The position numbers and the translations under genes were made by a program. Shown here piece after piece: positions 1 to 8,876 of a DNA stretch of 64,000 nt. The stretch's first letter is position 1, and every line of letters begins with the position of its first letter. The stretch is from Lachnospiraceae bacterium (GTDB lineage: Bacteria; Bacillota; Clostridia; Lachnospirales; Lachnospiraceae). The stretch covers positions 65,733 to 129,732 of the forward strand of contig JAGBEO010000001.1 in NCBI GenBank assembly GCA_017936885.1. The letters run 5' to 3'. The notes beneath the pieces were generated by a model, which worked only from the letters and a program-made list of their open reading frames with translations, ran no database searches and was not told the origin of the DNA.

Positions 1-1007
1 TCTTTGTATACGATCTTTCCATTTACGATCGTCACACTCTGTTTATAGGTTTCACCGGAGAGTTTACGAATCATTTTCTTAATGGTACGTCTCGCCATCT
101 CCTGCATATCCACTTCATAGGTGGTAATTCGTACGTCACACAATCCCGGCGGCTGATAATTATCATATCCCACAACCGAAATATCCTGCGGCACCCGATA
201 GCCTTCCTGCTCCAGTCTGCACACTAACATTGCTGCCGCCACATCATTATTGCAGACAAACGCCGTAGGCATCCTGTCCGGAAGCTTCATTTCAAATCCC
301 TGATCCGATCTGCCTGTTTCCGGGTCTCTGTCACGGATAATCCAGTCCGGATTGACTTCTATGCCGTGTTCATACATGGCCTTCATATAACCGAAATACC
401 GGTCCGTAATACTCTCTGTGACCAGGACGTTTCCTACGAATGCAATATCCCTATGCCCCATATCGAACAGATAATTAGTCATCACGTACATTCCGAAATA
501 GCTGTTGGATACCACCGCGTCACATTCCCCTGTCTTATCATAAAAATCCAGAAAAATCACAGGAACCTTTGCCTGCTCCGTCAGCTTCTCCAGATACTCC
601 CTCCGCAAAAGGCCTATGATAACCAGACCGTCCGCTTTCCTCTCCTGCACCAGCTTAGGCATCACGCAGATTTCTTCATCCTGCGCCTGCAGCACCTCCA
701 GCATGGTAAAACATCCTTTGTGCACCGCTGCGGTGGCCACTTCCTGATACAGTTTCCAATAAAAAGTATCGTACTTATCCAAGAACCGGTCGGATACAAT
801 TACCCCTATATTATAGCTGGCATTGGGCTTCGTTCTCTCCTGATAGATTACGGACGCAGACTTATATCCCATCTCTTCTGCCTGTTTCTTAATCTTTGCA
901 CGAAGTTCCTCACTGACACCTTTTTGATCCGACAATGCTTTCGATACCGTAACAGTGCTAACGCCCATCACTTTAGCGATATCTGCCATTTTTACTGCCT
1001 TAGCCAT
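1..1007 (-). CDS. LacI-family transcriptional regulator, 3' end cut by window edge
   Basis: The protein reads as a LacI/GalR repressor: an N-terminal helix-turn-helix (MADIAKVMGVSTVTVSKAL, from about residue 7) and a periplasmic-binding-protein-like sensor domain with the usual VVGYDNYQPPG and FVCNNDVAAA segments. About 335 codons are present, so only the last few residues are missing. I chose the ATG at 1007 because GGGG lies six bases upstream; an in-frame ATG at 1019 is the alternative. It is monocistronic at its 5' end, with its own strong promoter and a palindrome at the start site, which suggests autoregulation. The ligand is unknown; sugar effectors are usual for the family. Target genes may lie left of the window. 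Confidence 0.93.
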   Translation of the reverse strand, partial: MAKAVKMADIAKVMGVSTVTVSKALSDQKGVSEELRAKIKKQAEEMGYKSASVIYQERTKPNASYNIGVIVSDRFLDKYDTFYWKLYQEVATAAVHKGCFTMLEVLQAQDEEICVMPKLVQERKADGLVIIGLLRREYLEKLTEQAKVPVIFLDFYDKTGECDAVVSNSYFGMYVMTNYLFDMGHRDIAFVGNVLVTESITDRYFGYMKAMYEHGIEVNPDWIIRDRDPETGRSDQGFEMKLPDRMPTAFVCNNDVAAAMLVCRLEQEGYRVPQDISVVGYDNYQPPGLCDVRITTYEVDMQEMARRTIKKMIRKLSGETYKQSVTIVNGKIVYK

Positions 1008-1065
1008 GTTGTTCCCCATTTCAAGCGGTCATGCCCCGGATAACTGTGAACATAACCACTAATAT

Positions 1066-1111
1066 TTTAAGTAATCTACTTAAATTATAAAGTAATTTGC
1101 CACATTGTCAA
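1066..1111 (-). promoter_or_regulatory. Consensus promoter with 19-bp palindromic operator for the LacI-type gene
   Basis: Reading leftwards, TTGACA (1111-1106) and TATAAT (1089-1084) are separated by 16 bp, both perfect sigma-A hexamers. A palindrome with 8-bp arms (TTTAAGTA and TACTTAAA, 3-bp spacer, 1066-1084) begins at the last base of the -10 element and covers the expected start site. That position is where LacI-family autorepressors bind. The binding protein is inferred, the sequence is direct. Confidence 0.8.
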
Positions 1112-1176
1112 CATACAGGAATAAAATTGGCATTTTGACCCATTTGTCTGATTTTCTTTGTACATATTTATGAATG

Positions 1177-2949
1177 CTACACGGCAAACTGCGCCATATA
1201 GAGCTGATAATACACGCCTTTCTTCCTCATTAACTCTGACGCATTACCTTCTTCTATAATCTTACCGTCATCTATGACGAAAATACGGTCAGCCTTCTGG
1301 ATCGTGGAAAGCCTGTGGGCTATGACAAAGGATGTCCTGCCTGCCAGCAGGTGTTCAATTCCCTCCTGCACCAGAAGCTCTGTCTTCGTATCTATGCTGG
1401 ACGTTGCTTCATCCAGAATCAGTATCTTCGGGTCAGAGACCATTGTTCTGGCAAAAGCCAGAAGCTGTTTCTGGCCCACAGACAGTCCGCCGCCCCGCTC
1501 TGACAGTTCCGTATCATACCCTTTATCCAGCTTCATGATAAAGTCGTGGGCGTTGACCGCCTTGGCCGCAGCGATCATCTCTTCCTCCGTGGCATCCAGC
1601 TTACCGTAGCGTATATTATCCCGAATCGTCCCGGAAAACAGGAAGTTGTCCTGTGTCATAATACCCATCTGCTCCCGAAGGCTCTCAATGGACACATCCT
1701 TCACATTATGCCCGTCAATCTTCACAGTACCACTCTGTACATCATAGAAACGGCTGATCAGATTGACAATCGTCGATTTGCCCGCTCCGGTAGGCCCCAC
1801 CAGAGCGATCGTCTCACCCGGTCTGATGGTAAAACTCACATCATCCAGCACTTTTACCTTATCATCATAAGAGAAATCCACATGTTCAAAGGTTACCTCT
1901 CCCACAATCTGCGGCATCCGGTCGACTATGTCTCCGTCTGCAATGGCAGGCGGCGTATCCAGTATTTCAAAAATCCGCTCCGCCCCTGCAATATTGGTCA
2001 CCAACTGGTTATAGAAATTGCTGATATTATGAATCGGCTGCCAGAACATATTCAGATACGTACCGAAGGCAATGAAGACACCCACGGACACCTGATCCAC
2101 ACCGAGAATCACAATCCCCGTAAAATAAAGGAGGATACACCCCAGTCCCCAGGACAGGTCGATCACCGAACCGAAGGCATCGCTCATCCGCACCGCCTGA
2201 ATAAAGGACTCCCGATGCTCCTGCAAAAGAGTATCAAACGTAGCTTCCGTCTCTTCCTGGGCATGGAAGCTGTGAATAATACGCATCCCTGCCATATCCT
2301 CATGAATAAAGGCATTTAAGTTGGCTGATTTCTTGCGGAAAGTCTGCCAGCGCGGATGCGCCTTATATTCTATATAGAAGGTAGCCGCTCCCATAAAAGG
2401 AATCGTCAGCATGGAAGCAAAAGCTAACTTCGGATTCTTCCATACCATAATCACTACTACCGCAATGACTGTGAAGCCATCCGGAATCAGTGTGGTCACA
2501 CAGTTGGACAGCACGTCCTTCAGGGAATTAATATCACCTATGATACGGGACAATATCTTACCTGTCGGTCTGCTGTCAAAGAAATGGAAATCCAGCTTCT
2601 GGATATGGGTATACAATTCCTGTCTGATGGTCAGAAGAATCCTGTTGCATACCTTTGCCATGATATACATACGAATCTTCACCGTGATAACCAATACCAG
2701 ATTGACGACAAGAGCGATTCCCAGCAATCGGTACAACCCCTCCGTATCCTTTACGGCAATGTGATCATCGATTGCCGCTTCCATGATCAACGGATTAATC
2801 AGGCTGACCGCTACGCCGTATCCCATAATAAGCAGTACCAGTAAAATCTGCCACTTGTAGTCAAGCAAATAGGAAAACAGGCGCTTTAGTGTCTGTATCT
2901 TGCTTTTCTCTATACTCTGCTCATCTTCTTTATATGAATTGACTGCCAT
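1177..2949 (-). CDS. Heterodimeric ABC exporter, consensus-ATPase half
   Basis: A 590-residue half-transporter with an N-terminal six-helix exporter-type membrane domain (about residues 30-320) and a C-terminal nucleotide-binding domain. Walker A GPTGAGKST is near residue 386, Walker B ILILDEATSS near 504 keeps the catalytic glutamate, and the H-loop AHRLST is near 540. The signature is LSVGQ rather than LSGGQ. It overlaps the preceding gene by 20 bp, and GGGAGG precedes the ATG. With its partner it forms a TM287/288 or BmrCD type exporter: the weak signature here faces the weak Walker B of the partner, giving one degenerate and one competent site. The substrate is unknown; drugs or lipids are likely for the family. 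Confidence 0.9.
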   Translation of the reverse strand: MAVNSYKEDEQSIEKSKIQTLKRLFSYLLDYKWQILLVLLIMGYGVAVSLINPLIMEAAIDDHIAVKDTEGLYRLLGIALVVNLVLVITVKIRMYIMAKVCNRILLTIRQELYTHIQKLDFHFFDSRPTGKILSRIIGDINSLKDVLSNCVTTLIPDGFTVIAVVVIMVWKNPKLAFASMLTIPFMGAATFYIEYKAHPRWQTFRKKSANLNAFIHEDMAGMRIIHSFHAQEETEATFDTLLQEHRESFIQAVRMSDAFGSVIDLSWGLGCILLYFTGIVILGVDQVSVGVFIAFGTYLNMFWQPIHNISNFYNQLVTNIAGAERIFEILDTPPAIADGDIVDRMPQIVGEVTFEHVDFSYDDKVKVLDDVSFTIRPGETIALVGPTGAGKSTIVNLISRFYDVQSGTVKIDGHNVKDVSIESLREQMGIMTQDNFLFSGTIRDNIRYGKLDATEEEMIAAAKAVNAHDFIMKLDKGYDTELSERGGGLSVGQKQLLAFARTMVSDPKILILDEATSSIDTKTELLVQEGIEHLLAGRTSFVIAHRLSTIQKADRIFVIDDGKIIEEGNASELMRKKGVYYQLYMAQFAV

Positions 2950-4756
2950 CTGTTCTCCCTCCCTTCTCCTGTCCGATACAGTGATTCGTATCTGCCGTCA
3001 CAGTCTCCTGACCAGACGTGGCTTTCGGCGTTGCAGGCCCGGCAGTCTCCCCATACTGCGCCCGGTACGTCTCATAATACAAACCGCCCGTTTGCAACAG
3101 TTCTTCATGGGTTCCCCGCTCCGCAATAGCACCGTTCTCCAGCACGATAATCTCATCCGCATGTCTGACCGCACTGATTCTGTGCGCAATGATAATCTTC
3201 GTGGTATGCTCCAGCGTCTTAAGAGTCTCCTGAATGAGATGTTCCGTCTCCATGTCCAATGCCGATGTGGAATCATCCAGCACGAGAACAGGATCTTTCT
3301 TGGCAAGCGCCCTGGCAATACTGATCCGCTGCTTCTGACCGCCGGAGAGTCCTACGCCTCTCTCACCGATGACGGTATCATACTGCTCTTCCATCCGCTC
3401 AATGAACTCACTTGCCTGTGCATCCGCAGAAGCCTTCCGCACCGTCTTGAAATCTATATACTCTTTTTTGCCAAGCTTAATATTCTCATTGATAGTTTCC
3501 GAAAAAAGAAACACATCCTGCATTACATAACTGACGTTTGTGCGAAGCTGCTCTAAGGACAGTTCCTTCACATTCACATCATCCAGATAGATTGCGCCGT
3601 CCGTGGTATCATACATCCGCTGAAGAAGCTGTACAATAGAAGTTTTGCCCGCCCCGGTGGCTCCCATAATACCTAACGTCTTACCCGCTTCCACCGTAAA
3701 AGAGATGTCATGCAGGATTTCATGCAAATCTGCTTTATGGAAGGATACATGGTCAAAACATATTTTGCCCTGTACGTTATCCAGCTTAACCGGATTGGCC
3801 GCCTCTGTAATGCTCGGCTTCTCTTCATAGATTTTCTTAATCTTCTTATTCGATGCTACCGCGGAAGAGAAACTGTTGGTCAGCCAGCCCAACATCTCCA
3901 TGGGCCAGACGATATTCGTGGAATACTCCACGAAGGCAGTCATCTGCCCTAACGTCATCTCCCCGTCAATTACAAATTTACCGCCCACTAATATGATCAA
4001 AAGCGGCAGCACCTTGGTTACCACCGTAAACATCGGATAATATTTCACAAAAACCGCAGACTGCTCCATATTCAGGTCATAGTAGCGCTTATTGTGAGAC
4101 AGAAACTTACTGATCTCAAACTTCTCTCTGGCAAACGCCTTTACGGTGCGCACCCCTGCCAGATTCTCTTCTGCCACCGTGTTGAGCGCGGCATTTTCTT
4201 CACTGATTTCCTCATAGACCTGTCCCAGCTTCCGCTCCATGACCACCGCGATAGAACCGCACAGAACCATCGCTGCTGTCGGAATCAGCGCCAGCTTCCA
4301 GTTGAGCATATACATACACACCAGAATAATAATGGTGTGATAGGTTACCTCGATCAAAAGCATACTAACGTAGCCGAGAGCATCCCAAATCCGGTCTATA
4401 TCCTCTTTGACGCGCGCCATCAGCTCTCCGGTGTTGGTTCTGTCAAAGAAATCCGCAGAAAGTCTCTGGATATGATGAAACAAGTCCCTTCTCATATTCC
4501 CTGATATTCTGGAACCGTTCTTATCAAAGGTATACTCTTTCATATACTGGAAGATGCATCTGCCAAGCCCGATTCCCAGAAAGCCAAGCAGCAGATATCT
4601 GAGTTCTCCCATATTACCGCCCACGATGACATCATCTACCACGTGCGCTGTCAGCCGCGGTGCCAGCATATCCAGGCTGACCGCAATAAACAGCGACAAA
4701 AGCGCCGCCAGATAAGACCATTTATATTCCCATATGTAACTTGATAATTTCTTCAT
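2930..4756 (-). CDS. Heterodimeric ABC exporter, degenerate-site half
   Basis: A 608-residue half-transporter with an N-terminal exporter-type membrane domain and an ATPase domain. Walker A GATGAGKTS is near residue 366, signature LSGGQ near 468, and Walker B reads LVLDDSTSALD near 487, with aspartate in place of the catalytic glutamate. That substitution marks the inactive site of heterodimeric exporters such as BmrC. The start is preceded by AAGGAATAGG. It is the first gene of the pair and lies 265 bp downstream of a leader peptide and terminator, so its transcription is probably attenuated. A roughly 40-residue tail after the ATPase domain is rich in Thr, Ala and Gly and looks unstructured. 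Confidence 0.9.
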   Translation of the reverse strand: MKKLSSYIWEYKWSYLAALLSLFIAVSLDMLAPRLTAHVVDDVIVGGNMGELRYLLLGFLGIGLGRCIFQYMKEYTFDKNGSRISGNMRRDLFHHIQRLSADFFDRTNTGELMARVKEDIDRIWDALGYVSMLLIEVTYHTIIILVCMYMLNWKLALIPTAAMVLCGSIAVVMERKLGQVYEEISEENAALNTVAEENLAGVRTVKAFAREKFEISKFLSHNKRYYDLNMEQSAVFVKYYPMFTVVTKVLPLLIILVGGKFVIDGEMTLGQMTAFVEYSTNIVWPMEMLGWLTNSFSSAVASNKKIKKIYEEKPSITEAANPVKLDNVQGKICFDHVSFHKADLHEILHDISFTVEAGKTLGIMGATGAGKTSIVQLLQRMYDTTDGAIYLDDVNVKELSLEQLRTNVSYVMQDVFLFSETINENIKLGKKEYIDFKTVRKASADAQASEFIERMEEQYDTVIGERGVGLSGGQKQRISIARALAKKDPVLVLDDSTSALDMETEHLIQETLKTLEHTTKIIIAHRISAVRHADEIIVLENGAIAERGTHEELLQTGGLYYETYRAQYGETAGPATPKATSGQETVTADTNHCIGQEKGGRTDGSQFI

Positions 4757-4803
4757 AGTTTACCTATTCCTTCTCTACTCATTCATTTCTCCCGGCTCCT
4801 TTC

Positions 4804-4922
4804 GCATCAGCAGACTCAGAACACTTCGTGTTCTGAGTTCGCGTTGCTCGTCATAAGCCTTGCAATATATGCCTCCATGCAAGCATGATGTATATTTGCA
4901 ATCCTTCTGACTCTGCTGATGC
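4804..4922. repeat. Nested palindromic element, copy 1
   Basis: Outer arms 4804-4821 and 4905-4922 pair at 17 of 18 positions. Inside are a perfect 11-bp hairpin (4814-4824 with 4828-4838, loop TTC) and an arm pair with TTGCAA at both ends (about 4860-4900). On the minus strand it keeps the order TCAGAAGG, ATGCTTGCAT, CATATAT, then GCGAA, which it shares with the element after gltD (21450-21565). It sits in the transcribed leader of the ABC exporter, between the attenuator terminator and the first gene. It is probably an intergenic repeat family; its function is unknown. Confidence 0.6.
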
Positions 4923-4926
4923 GCGC

Positions 4927-4973
4927 AAAAAAAAGACTGCGGCAACGTACCTTACGGTCTCATTACCACAGCC
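4927..4973 (-). terminator. Leader terminator (attenuator) of the ABC exporter operon
   Basis: On the minus strand, the arms at 4973-4963 and 4945-4935 form an 11-bp stem that includes G-U pairs, with a GTAA-closed inner loop. It is followed directly by eight T residues (4934-4927). It lies after the leader peptide stop and before the exporter genes, where it would stop read-through unless an alternative fold forms. A short GACTG segment upstream (about 5003) could pair with the CAGTC at the end of the terminator stem; that antiterminator is a guess. Confidence 0.75.
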
Positions 4974-5020
4974 TTTAAAGCCTGACACATATGCTGACTG
5001 AATCAGTCTCGCGTCTCTAT

Positions 5021-5110
5021 CTAATTCAATCTTTTATCTGCGGAGGTAATTTCACGTAACGTGCTAATGTTTGATTTTCTGTTGTTTCTTTTTAATTTAA
5101 TGATAAACAT
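5021..5110 (-). CDS. 29-residue leader peptide upstream of ABC exporter
   Basis: A short ORF with an excellent ribosome binding site (AAAGGAGG, six bases before the ATG) encodes a basic, Lys/Arg/Asn-rich peptide beginning MFIIKLKRNNRKSN and ending DKRLN. It has its own promoter at 5221-5249 and is followed 48 bp later by an intrinsic terminator. In Bacillus subtilis the BmrB leader peptide controls bmrCD, a heterodimeric multidrug exporter, by ribosome-mediated attenuation in response to translation inhibitors. The same arrangement here suggests the same logic. The peptide itself has no domain I recognise. Confidence 0.72.
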   Translation of the reverse strand: MFIIKLKRNNRKSNISTLREITSADKRLN

Positions 5111-5220
5111 TATTTTACCTCCTTTCCTGATAGGCTCAGATGTCCGATCTTCTAAGCACCGGGAAACATCTAAACGATTTACAGTTTCCATTTTATAATA
5201 TCTTCAAATCACATGCTGCT

Positions 5221-5249
5221 ATCTTAATACAGTATGCAGAATCTGTCAA
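5221..5249 (-). promoter_or_regulatory. Promoter of the leader peptide and ABC exporter operon
   Basis: TTGACA (5249-5244), a 17-bp spacer and TAAGAT (5226-5221), reading leftwards. It starts a roughly 105-nt untranslated leader before the leader peptide, in which GGAAAC and GTTTCC can pair. Confidence 0.7.
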
Positions 5250-5288
5250 TCATCTTTTTTATTTAACAGCCCACATTTATTCAACAAC

Positions 5289-5999
5289 CTACTCGCCTAA
5301 ATATGCTTTCTTCACGGCCTCATTGTTCATCAGTTCCTTCGCATCACCCGATAAGGAAATCGTGCCCGTTTCCAGTACATAGGCTCTGTCCGCAATAGAC
5401 AAGGCCTTCTTCGCATTCTGCTCCACCAAAAGCACTGTGGTGCCGGACTGGCTTACCCGCTTAATAATATCGAAGATCTCATTGACAAAGATCGGCGATA
5501 ATCCCATAGAAGGCTCATCCATCACGATAATACTCGGCTGGCTCATCAGCGCCCGTCCCATGGCAAGCATCTGCTGCTCGCCGCCGCTTAAGGTTCCTGC
5601 CATCTGTGTCTTACGTTCTTCCAGTCTGGGGAATCTCTCATATACCATATGCAGATTTTCCCGGATTTCATCCTTATCTTTTCGGGTATAAGCTCCCATC
5701 AGCAGATTATCATAGACCGACAACTGGGCAAACACTCGTCTTCCCTCCGGCACATGTGCCATACCCATAGGCACAATCTTATATCCCGGTGTCTTCGTGA
5801 TGTCCTTACCCTCAAAAACAATGCTGCCGCTGGTGGGCTTAATCAGCCCCGTAATGGTATGCAGTGTGGTAGTCTTACCCGCACCGTTGGCACCGATCAA
5901 TGCAATGACCTCACCCTGATTTACCTCGAAACTAATCCCCTTAATAGCTTCTATCACACCATAATGAACATGGAGATCTTTCACTTCTAACATTGCCAT
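5289..5999 (-). CDS. livF: Branched-chain amino acid ABC transporter ATP-binding protein LivF
   Basis: A 236-residue cytoplasmic ATPase with Walker A GANGAGKTT (residues 36-44), signature LSGGEQQMLAMGRA and Walker B IIVMDEPSMGL. The MDEPSMGLSP stretch is characteristic of the LivF subgroup. It pairs with LivG to power the LivHM permease. It is the last gene of livJHMGF and follows livG by 20 bp. No strong terminator is visible after its stop, but a new promoter begins within 75 bp. Confidence 0.93.
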   Translation of the reverse strand: MAMLEVKDLHVHYGVIEAIKGISFEVNQGEVIALIGANGAGKTTTLHTITGLIKPTSGSIVFEGKDITKTPGYKIVPMGMAHVPEGRRVFAQLSVYDNLLMGAYTRKDKDEIRENLHMVYERFPRLEERKTQMAGTLSGGEQQMLAMGRALMSQPSIIVMDEPSMGLSPIFVNEIFDIIKRVSQSGTTVLLVEQNAKKALSIADRAYVLETGTISLSGDAKELMNNEAVKKAYLGE

Positions 6000-6019
6000 A
6001 TAATTACCATGCCTTTCTC

Positions 6020-6778
6020 CTATTCGCCTAAGTACGCCGTAATTACTTCCGGATTGTTTAACACTTCCTGTGTTTCACCCTGCGCCAGCACCTCACCGAA
6101 ATTCAGCACCGTCAGTTTTTCACAGATACCGGATACCAGCTTCATATCATGCTCAATCAAAAGAATCGTCATATCAAAATGATCCCGCACAAACTGAATC
6201 GTATCCATCAGTTCCTTCGTCTCATTGGGATTCATGCCCGCTGCCGGCTCATCTAAGAGAAGAAGCTTAGGAGCCGTTGCCATGGCCCTGGCAATCTCTA
6301 ACTTTCTCTGCTGTCCGTATGGCAGATTCTCTGCCTTATAATCGGCATATTCCTCTAGCCCGAACACTTTCAAAAGCTCCATCGCTCTCTCATTCATTTC
6401 TTTCTCCACTTTGAAATAGCGGGGCAGTCTTAGAATCCCCTCCAAAGTAGAATAGGGATAATGGTTATGTAAACCAACCTTTACATTATCCAACACCGGC
6501 ATATCCCCAAAAAGGCGTATATTCTGAAACGTTCTGGCGATGCCTGCTTTGCAGATATCAATCGTCCGCTTTCCTGTCACATTCACGCCATCTAAAATAA
6601 TAGAACCCTCGTCCGGCTGATACACACCTGTCAGCAGGTTAAAGATTGTTGTTTTACCTGCGCCGTTCGGGCCGATCAGTCCGTATAACTGCCCTTTTTC
6701 TATTGTAATGTTAAATGCATTAACCGCTCTCAATCCGCCGAAGGAGATTCCCAAATTCTTAACCTCTAATAATGCCAT
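6020..6778 (-). CDS. livG: Branched-chain amino acid ABC transporter ATP-binding protein LivG
   Basis: A 252-residue ATPase with Walker A GPNGAGKTT (36-44), signature LPYGQQRKLEIARA and Walker B LLLLDEPAAGMN, followed by the ETKELMDTI helix. The LPYGQQR signature and the AGMNPNE segment are typical of LivG. It starts three bases after the livM stop, and the GAAGGAGG ribosome site lies in the end of livM, so translation is probably coupled. Confidence 0.94.
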   Translation of the reverse strand: MALLEVKNLGISFGGLRAVNAFNITIEKGQLYGLIGPNGAGKTTIFNLLTGVYQPDEGSIILDGVNVTGKRTIDICKAGIARTFQNIRLFGDMPVLDNVKVGLHNHYPYSTLEGILRLPRYFKVEKEMNERAMELLKVFGLEEYADYKAENLPYGQQRKLEIARAMATAPKLLLLDEPAAGMNPNETKELMDTIQFVRDHFDMTILLIEHDMKLVSGICEKLTVLNFGEVLAQGETQEVLNNPEVITAYLGE

Positions 6779-6781
6779 GTC

Positions 6782-7843
6782 CTATGCCTCCTTCTTAAGT
6801 TTCTTGTTGCCGATAAAGCGCTGTTTCAGGCGTTTTCTAAAGAAAATCGCGTTAGGGCTCCAGTTGAAAATCATCATCGCAATCAGCACGATCGCATAAA
6901 TTAACATACGGTAATCACTTAAGCCCCTGAGTACCTCGGGAAGCAGCGTCAATAAAACCGCAGCGATAATGGAACCGCGGATATTGCCGATTCCGCCAAG
7001 CACCACAAATACTAAGATCAGAATAGACATGTTGTATCCGAAATTCTTAGGCAGCGCATTCAGCGTAGATAAGTTATGCGCATAGAGTACGCCTGCCACA
7101 CCCGCTAAGGAAGCGGAAACCGTAAAAGCGATCAATTTATATTTCGTTACATTAATACCCACAGATTCAGCGGCGATACGGTTATCACGGATGGACATAA
7201 CCGCACGTCCCGTTCTGGAATTGATAAAGTTCAGTACAATAAAGAGTGTCACCAGAATCAAAACCACACCGATCGTAAAATTAGAATCATTGGGTGTACC
7301 CGTAACACCCTGTGCACCTTTAATCAGCATTAACCCGTCCTCTTCCATATTCAAAGACAGGGCATCTTTCATGGAAAAATGCAATCCGCTGCCGTCCACG
7401 CCAAGATACAGCGCGTTGATAATATTCTTGATAATCTCACCAAATGCCAGCGTCACGATCGCTAAGTAGTCGCCTCTAAGACGCAGTACCGGAATACCTA
7501 CCAGAAATCCCACCAGTGCTGCAGCAGCCGCGCCGATTATAAGCGCCAGGAAAAACCGTAATCCGCCGGGCATTGTCTCCTTAAATGCAAGGGAAAATAC
7601 CGCGCTGGCAAACGCGCCCACGCACATAAAGCCCGCATGTCCCAGACTCAGTTCGCCTAAAATACCGACCGTAAGATTCAGCGCCACCGCCACGATCACA
7701 TATGTACAGAACGGAACCAAAAGCCCCTGAATCAGACTGGATACATGTCCGGTAGATACCAGAATCTGTACTATAATATATGCCAAGACTACCATTCCAT
7801 AGGTAATCAGATTATTCTTCGTTGTTTTACTTACTTTCTTCAT
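6782..7843 (-). CDS. livM: Branched-chain amino acid ABC transporter permease LivM
   Basis: A 353-residue integral membrane permease with about ten hydrophobic segments. It contains the LRLRGDYLAIVTLAFGEI block that defines LivM/LivH-type permeases and ends in a basic cytoplasmic tail. The ATG at 7843 is chosen because GGAGG lies five bases upstream; longer in-frame starts lack a ribosome site. A 67-bp gap to livH carries an ATGCTTGCAT decamer that is also present in the nested palindromic repeats elsewhere in the window. Confidence 0.92.
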   Translation of the reverse strand: MKKVSKTTKNNLITYGMVVLAYIIVQILVSTGHVSSLIQGLLVPFCTYVIVAVALNLTVGILGELSLGHAGFMCVGAFASAVFSLAFKETMPGGLRFFLALIIGAAAAALVGFLVGIPVLRLRGDYLAIVTLAFGEIIKNIINALYLGVDGSGLHFSMKDALSLNMEEDGLMLIKGAQGVTGTPNDSNFTIGVVLILVTLFIVLNFINSRTGRAVMSIRDNRIAAESVGINVTKYKLIAFTVSASLAGVAGVLYAHNLSTLNALPKNFGYNMSILILVFVVLGGIGNIRGSIIAAVLLTLLPEVLRGLSDYRMLIYAIVLIAMMIFNWSPNAIFFRKRLKQRFIGNKKLKKEA

Positions 7844-7910
7844 GCCATCCTCCATAATGCCATATTCCGGCATCCATTTTGCAACCATCCTCACTATGCA
7901 AGCATCTGTT

Positions 7911-8792
7911 TTAAACCTTCTCCTGAATCTTTTTACCCAGAAGTCCGGTAGGCTTCACCAAAAGCACGATAATCAGGATACTGAATACAATCGCATCCGC
8001 TAACTGGGAAGAAATATAAGCCTTACTTAAATTCTCGATGACACCCAATAAGATACCACCGATAAAAGCACCGGGAATCGACCCGATACCGCCAAATACT
8101 GCCGCCACAAAAGCCTTGATGCCCGGCATGGAACCGGTATAAGGAGTTAAGGACGGATAGGCAGAACACAGAAGCACACCGGCCACTGCCGCCAGAGAAG
8201 AACCGATTGCAAAGGTAACGGCAATCGTACCGTTTACATTAATACCCATAAGCTGGGCCGCACCTTTATCCTCAGACACCGCTGTCATGGCGCGTCCGAT
8301 CTTGGTCTTTTTTACAAATAAGGAAAGACCTACCATAATAATGATACTGACAATCACGGTTACAATCGTCACACTCTTAATGACTAACTGTCCGTCAAAC
8401 AATTCCAGATTCGGCAAAGTTACCACATTGGTAAACGCCTTGGTATCCGAACCGAATACAAGAAGCGCAACATTCTGCAGGAAATAACTGACACCGATCG
8501 CCGTAATCAAAACAGCCAGAGGAGATGCCCCGCGAAGCGGTCTGTATGCCACCCGTTCAATTGTCACACCGAGCACGGTACACACTGCCATAGAGATTAT
8601 GATAGAAGCAAGCGGATTCAGTCCCATCCCGCTGACGGTAACAAAGACCACATATCCTCCGATCATAATGACATCACCATGTGCAAAATTCAGCATCTTG
8701 GCAATACCGTACACCATCGTATATCCAAGCGCTATCAGCGCATAGACACTTCCTAAACTTATTCCGTTAATTAAATGGGCTACAAAACTCAT
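7911..8792 (-). CDS. livH: Branched-chain amino acid ABC transporter permease LivH
   Basis: A 293-residue membrane permease beginning MSFVAHLINGISLGSVYAL, with the GYTMVYGIAKMLNFAHGD segment typical of LivH and the C-terminal FGGIGSIPGAFIGG motif. The start at 8792 follows GGAGG by seven bases; upstream in-frame codons are excluded because they run through an intergenic hairpin cluster. It is the second gene of the operon, separated from livJ by 203 bp of structured RNA. Confidence 0.93.
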   Translation of the reverse strand: MSFVAHLINGISLGSVYALIALGYTMVYGIAKMLNFAHGDVIMIGGYVVFVTVSGMGLNPLASIIISMAVCTVLGVTIERVAYRPLRGASPLAVLITAIGVSYFLQNVALLVFGSDTKAFTNVVTLPNLELFDGQLVIKSVTIVTVIVSIIIMVGLSLFVKKTKIGRAMTAVSEDKGAAQLMGINVNGTIAVTFAIGSSLAAVAGVLLCSAYPSLTPYTGSMPGIKAFVAAVFGGIGSIPGAFIGGILLGVIENLSKAYISSQLADAIVFSILIIVLLVKPTGLLGKKIQEKV

Positions 8793-8876
8793 ACCAATCC
8801 TCCACACAATAGTTTCCGATGCGGCCGTAAAATGAACTGCTGTGTTCATTGTGCCCAGCCTCAGCCATTCCAACAT

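Noticed and set aside
366-1043. Rightward ORF opposite the LacI-type gene
   Set aside because: It is a mirror frame of a clear LacI protein and has no ribosome site.
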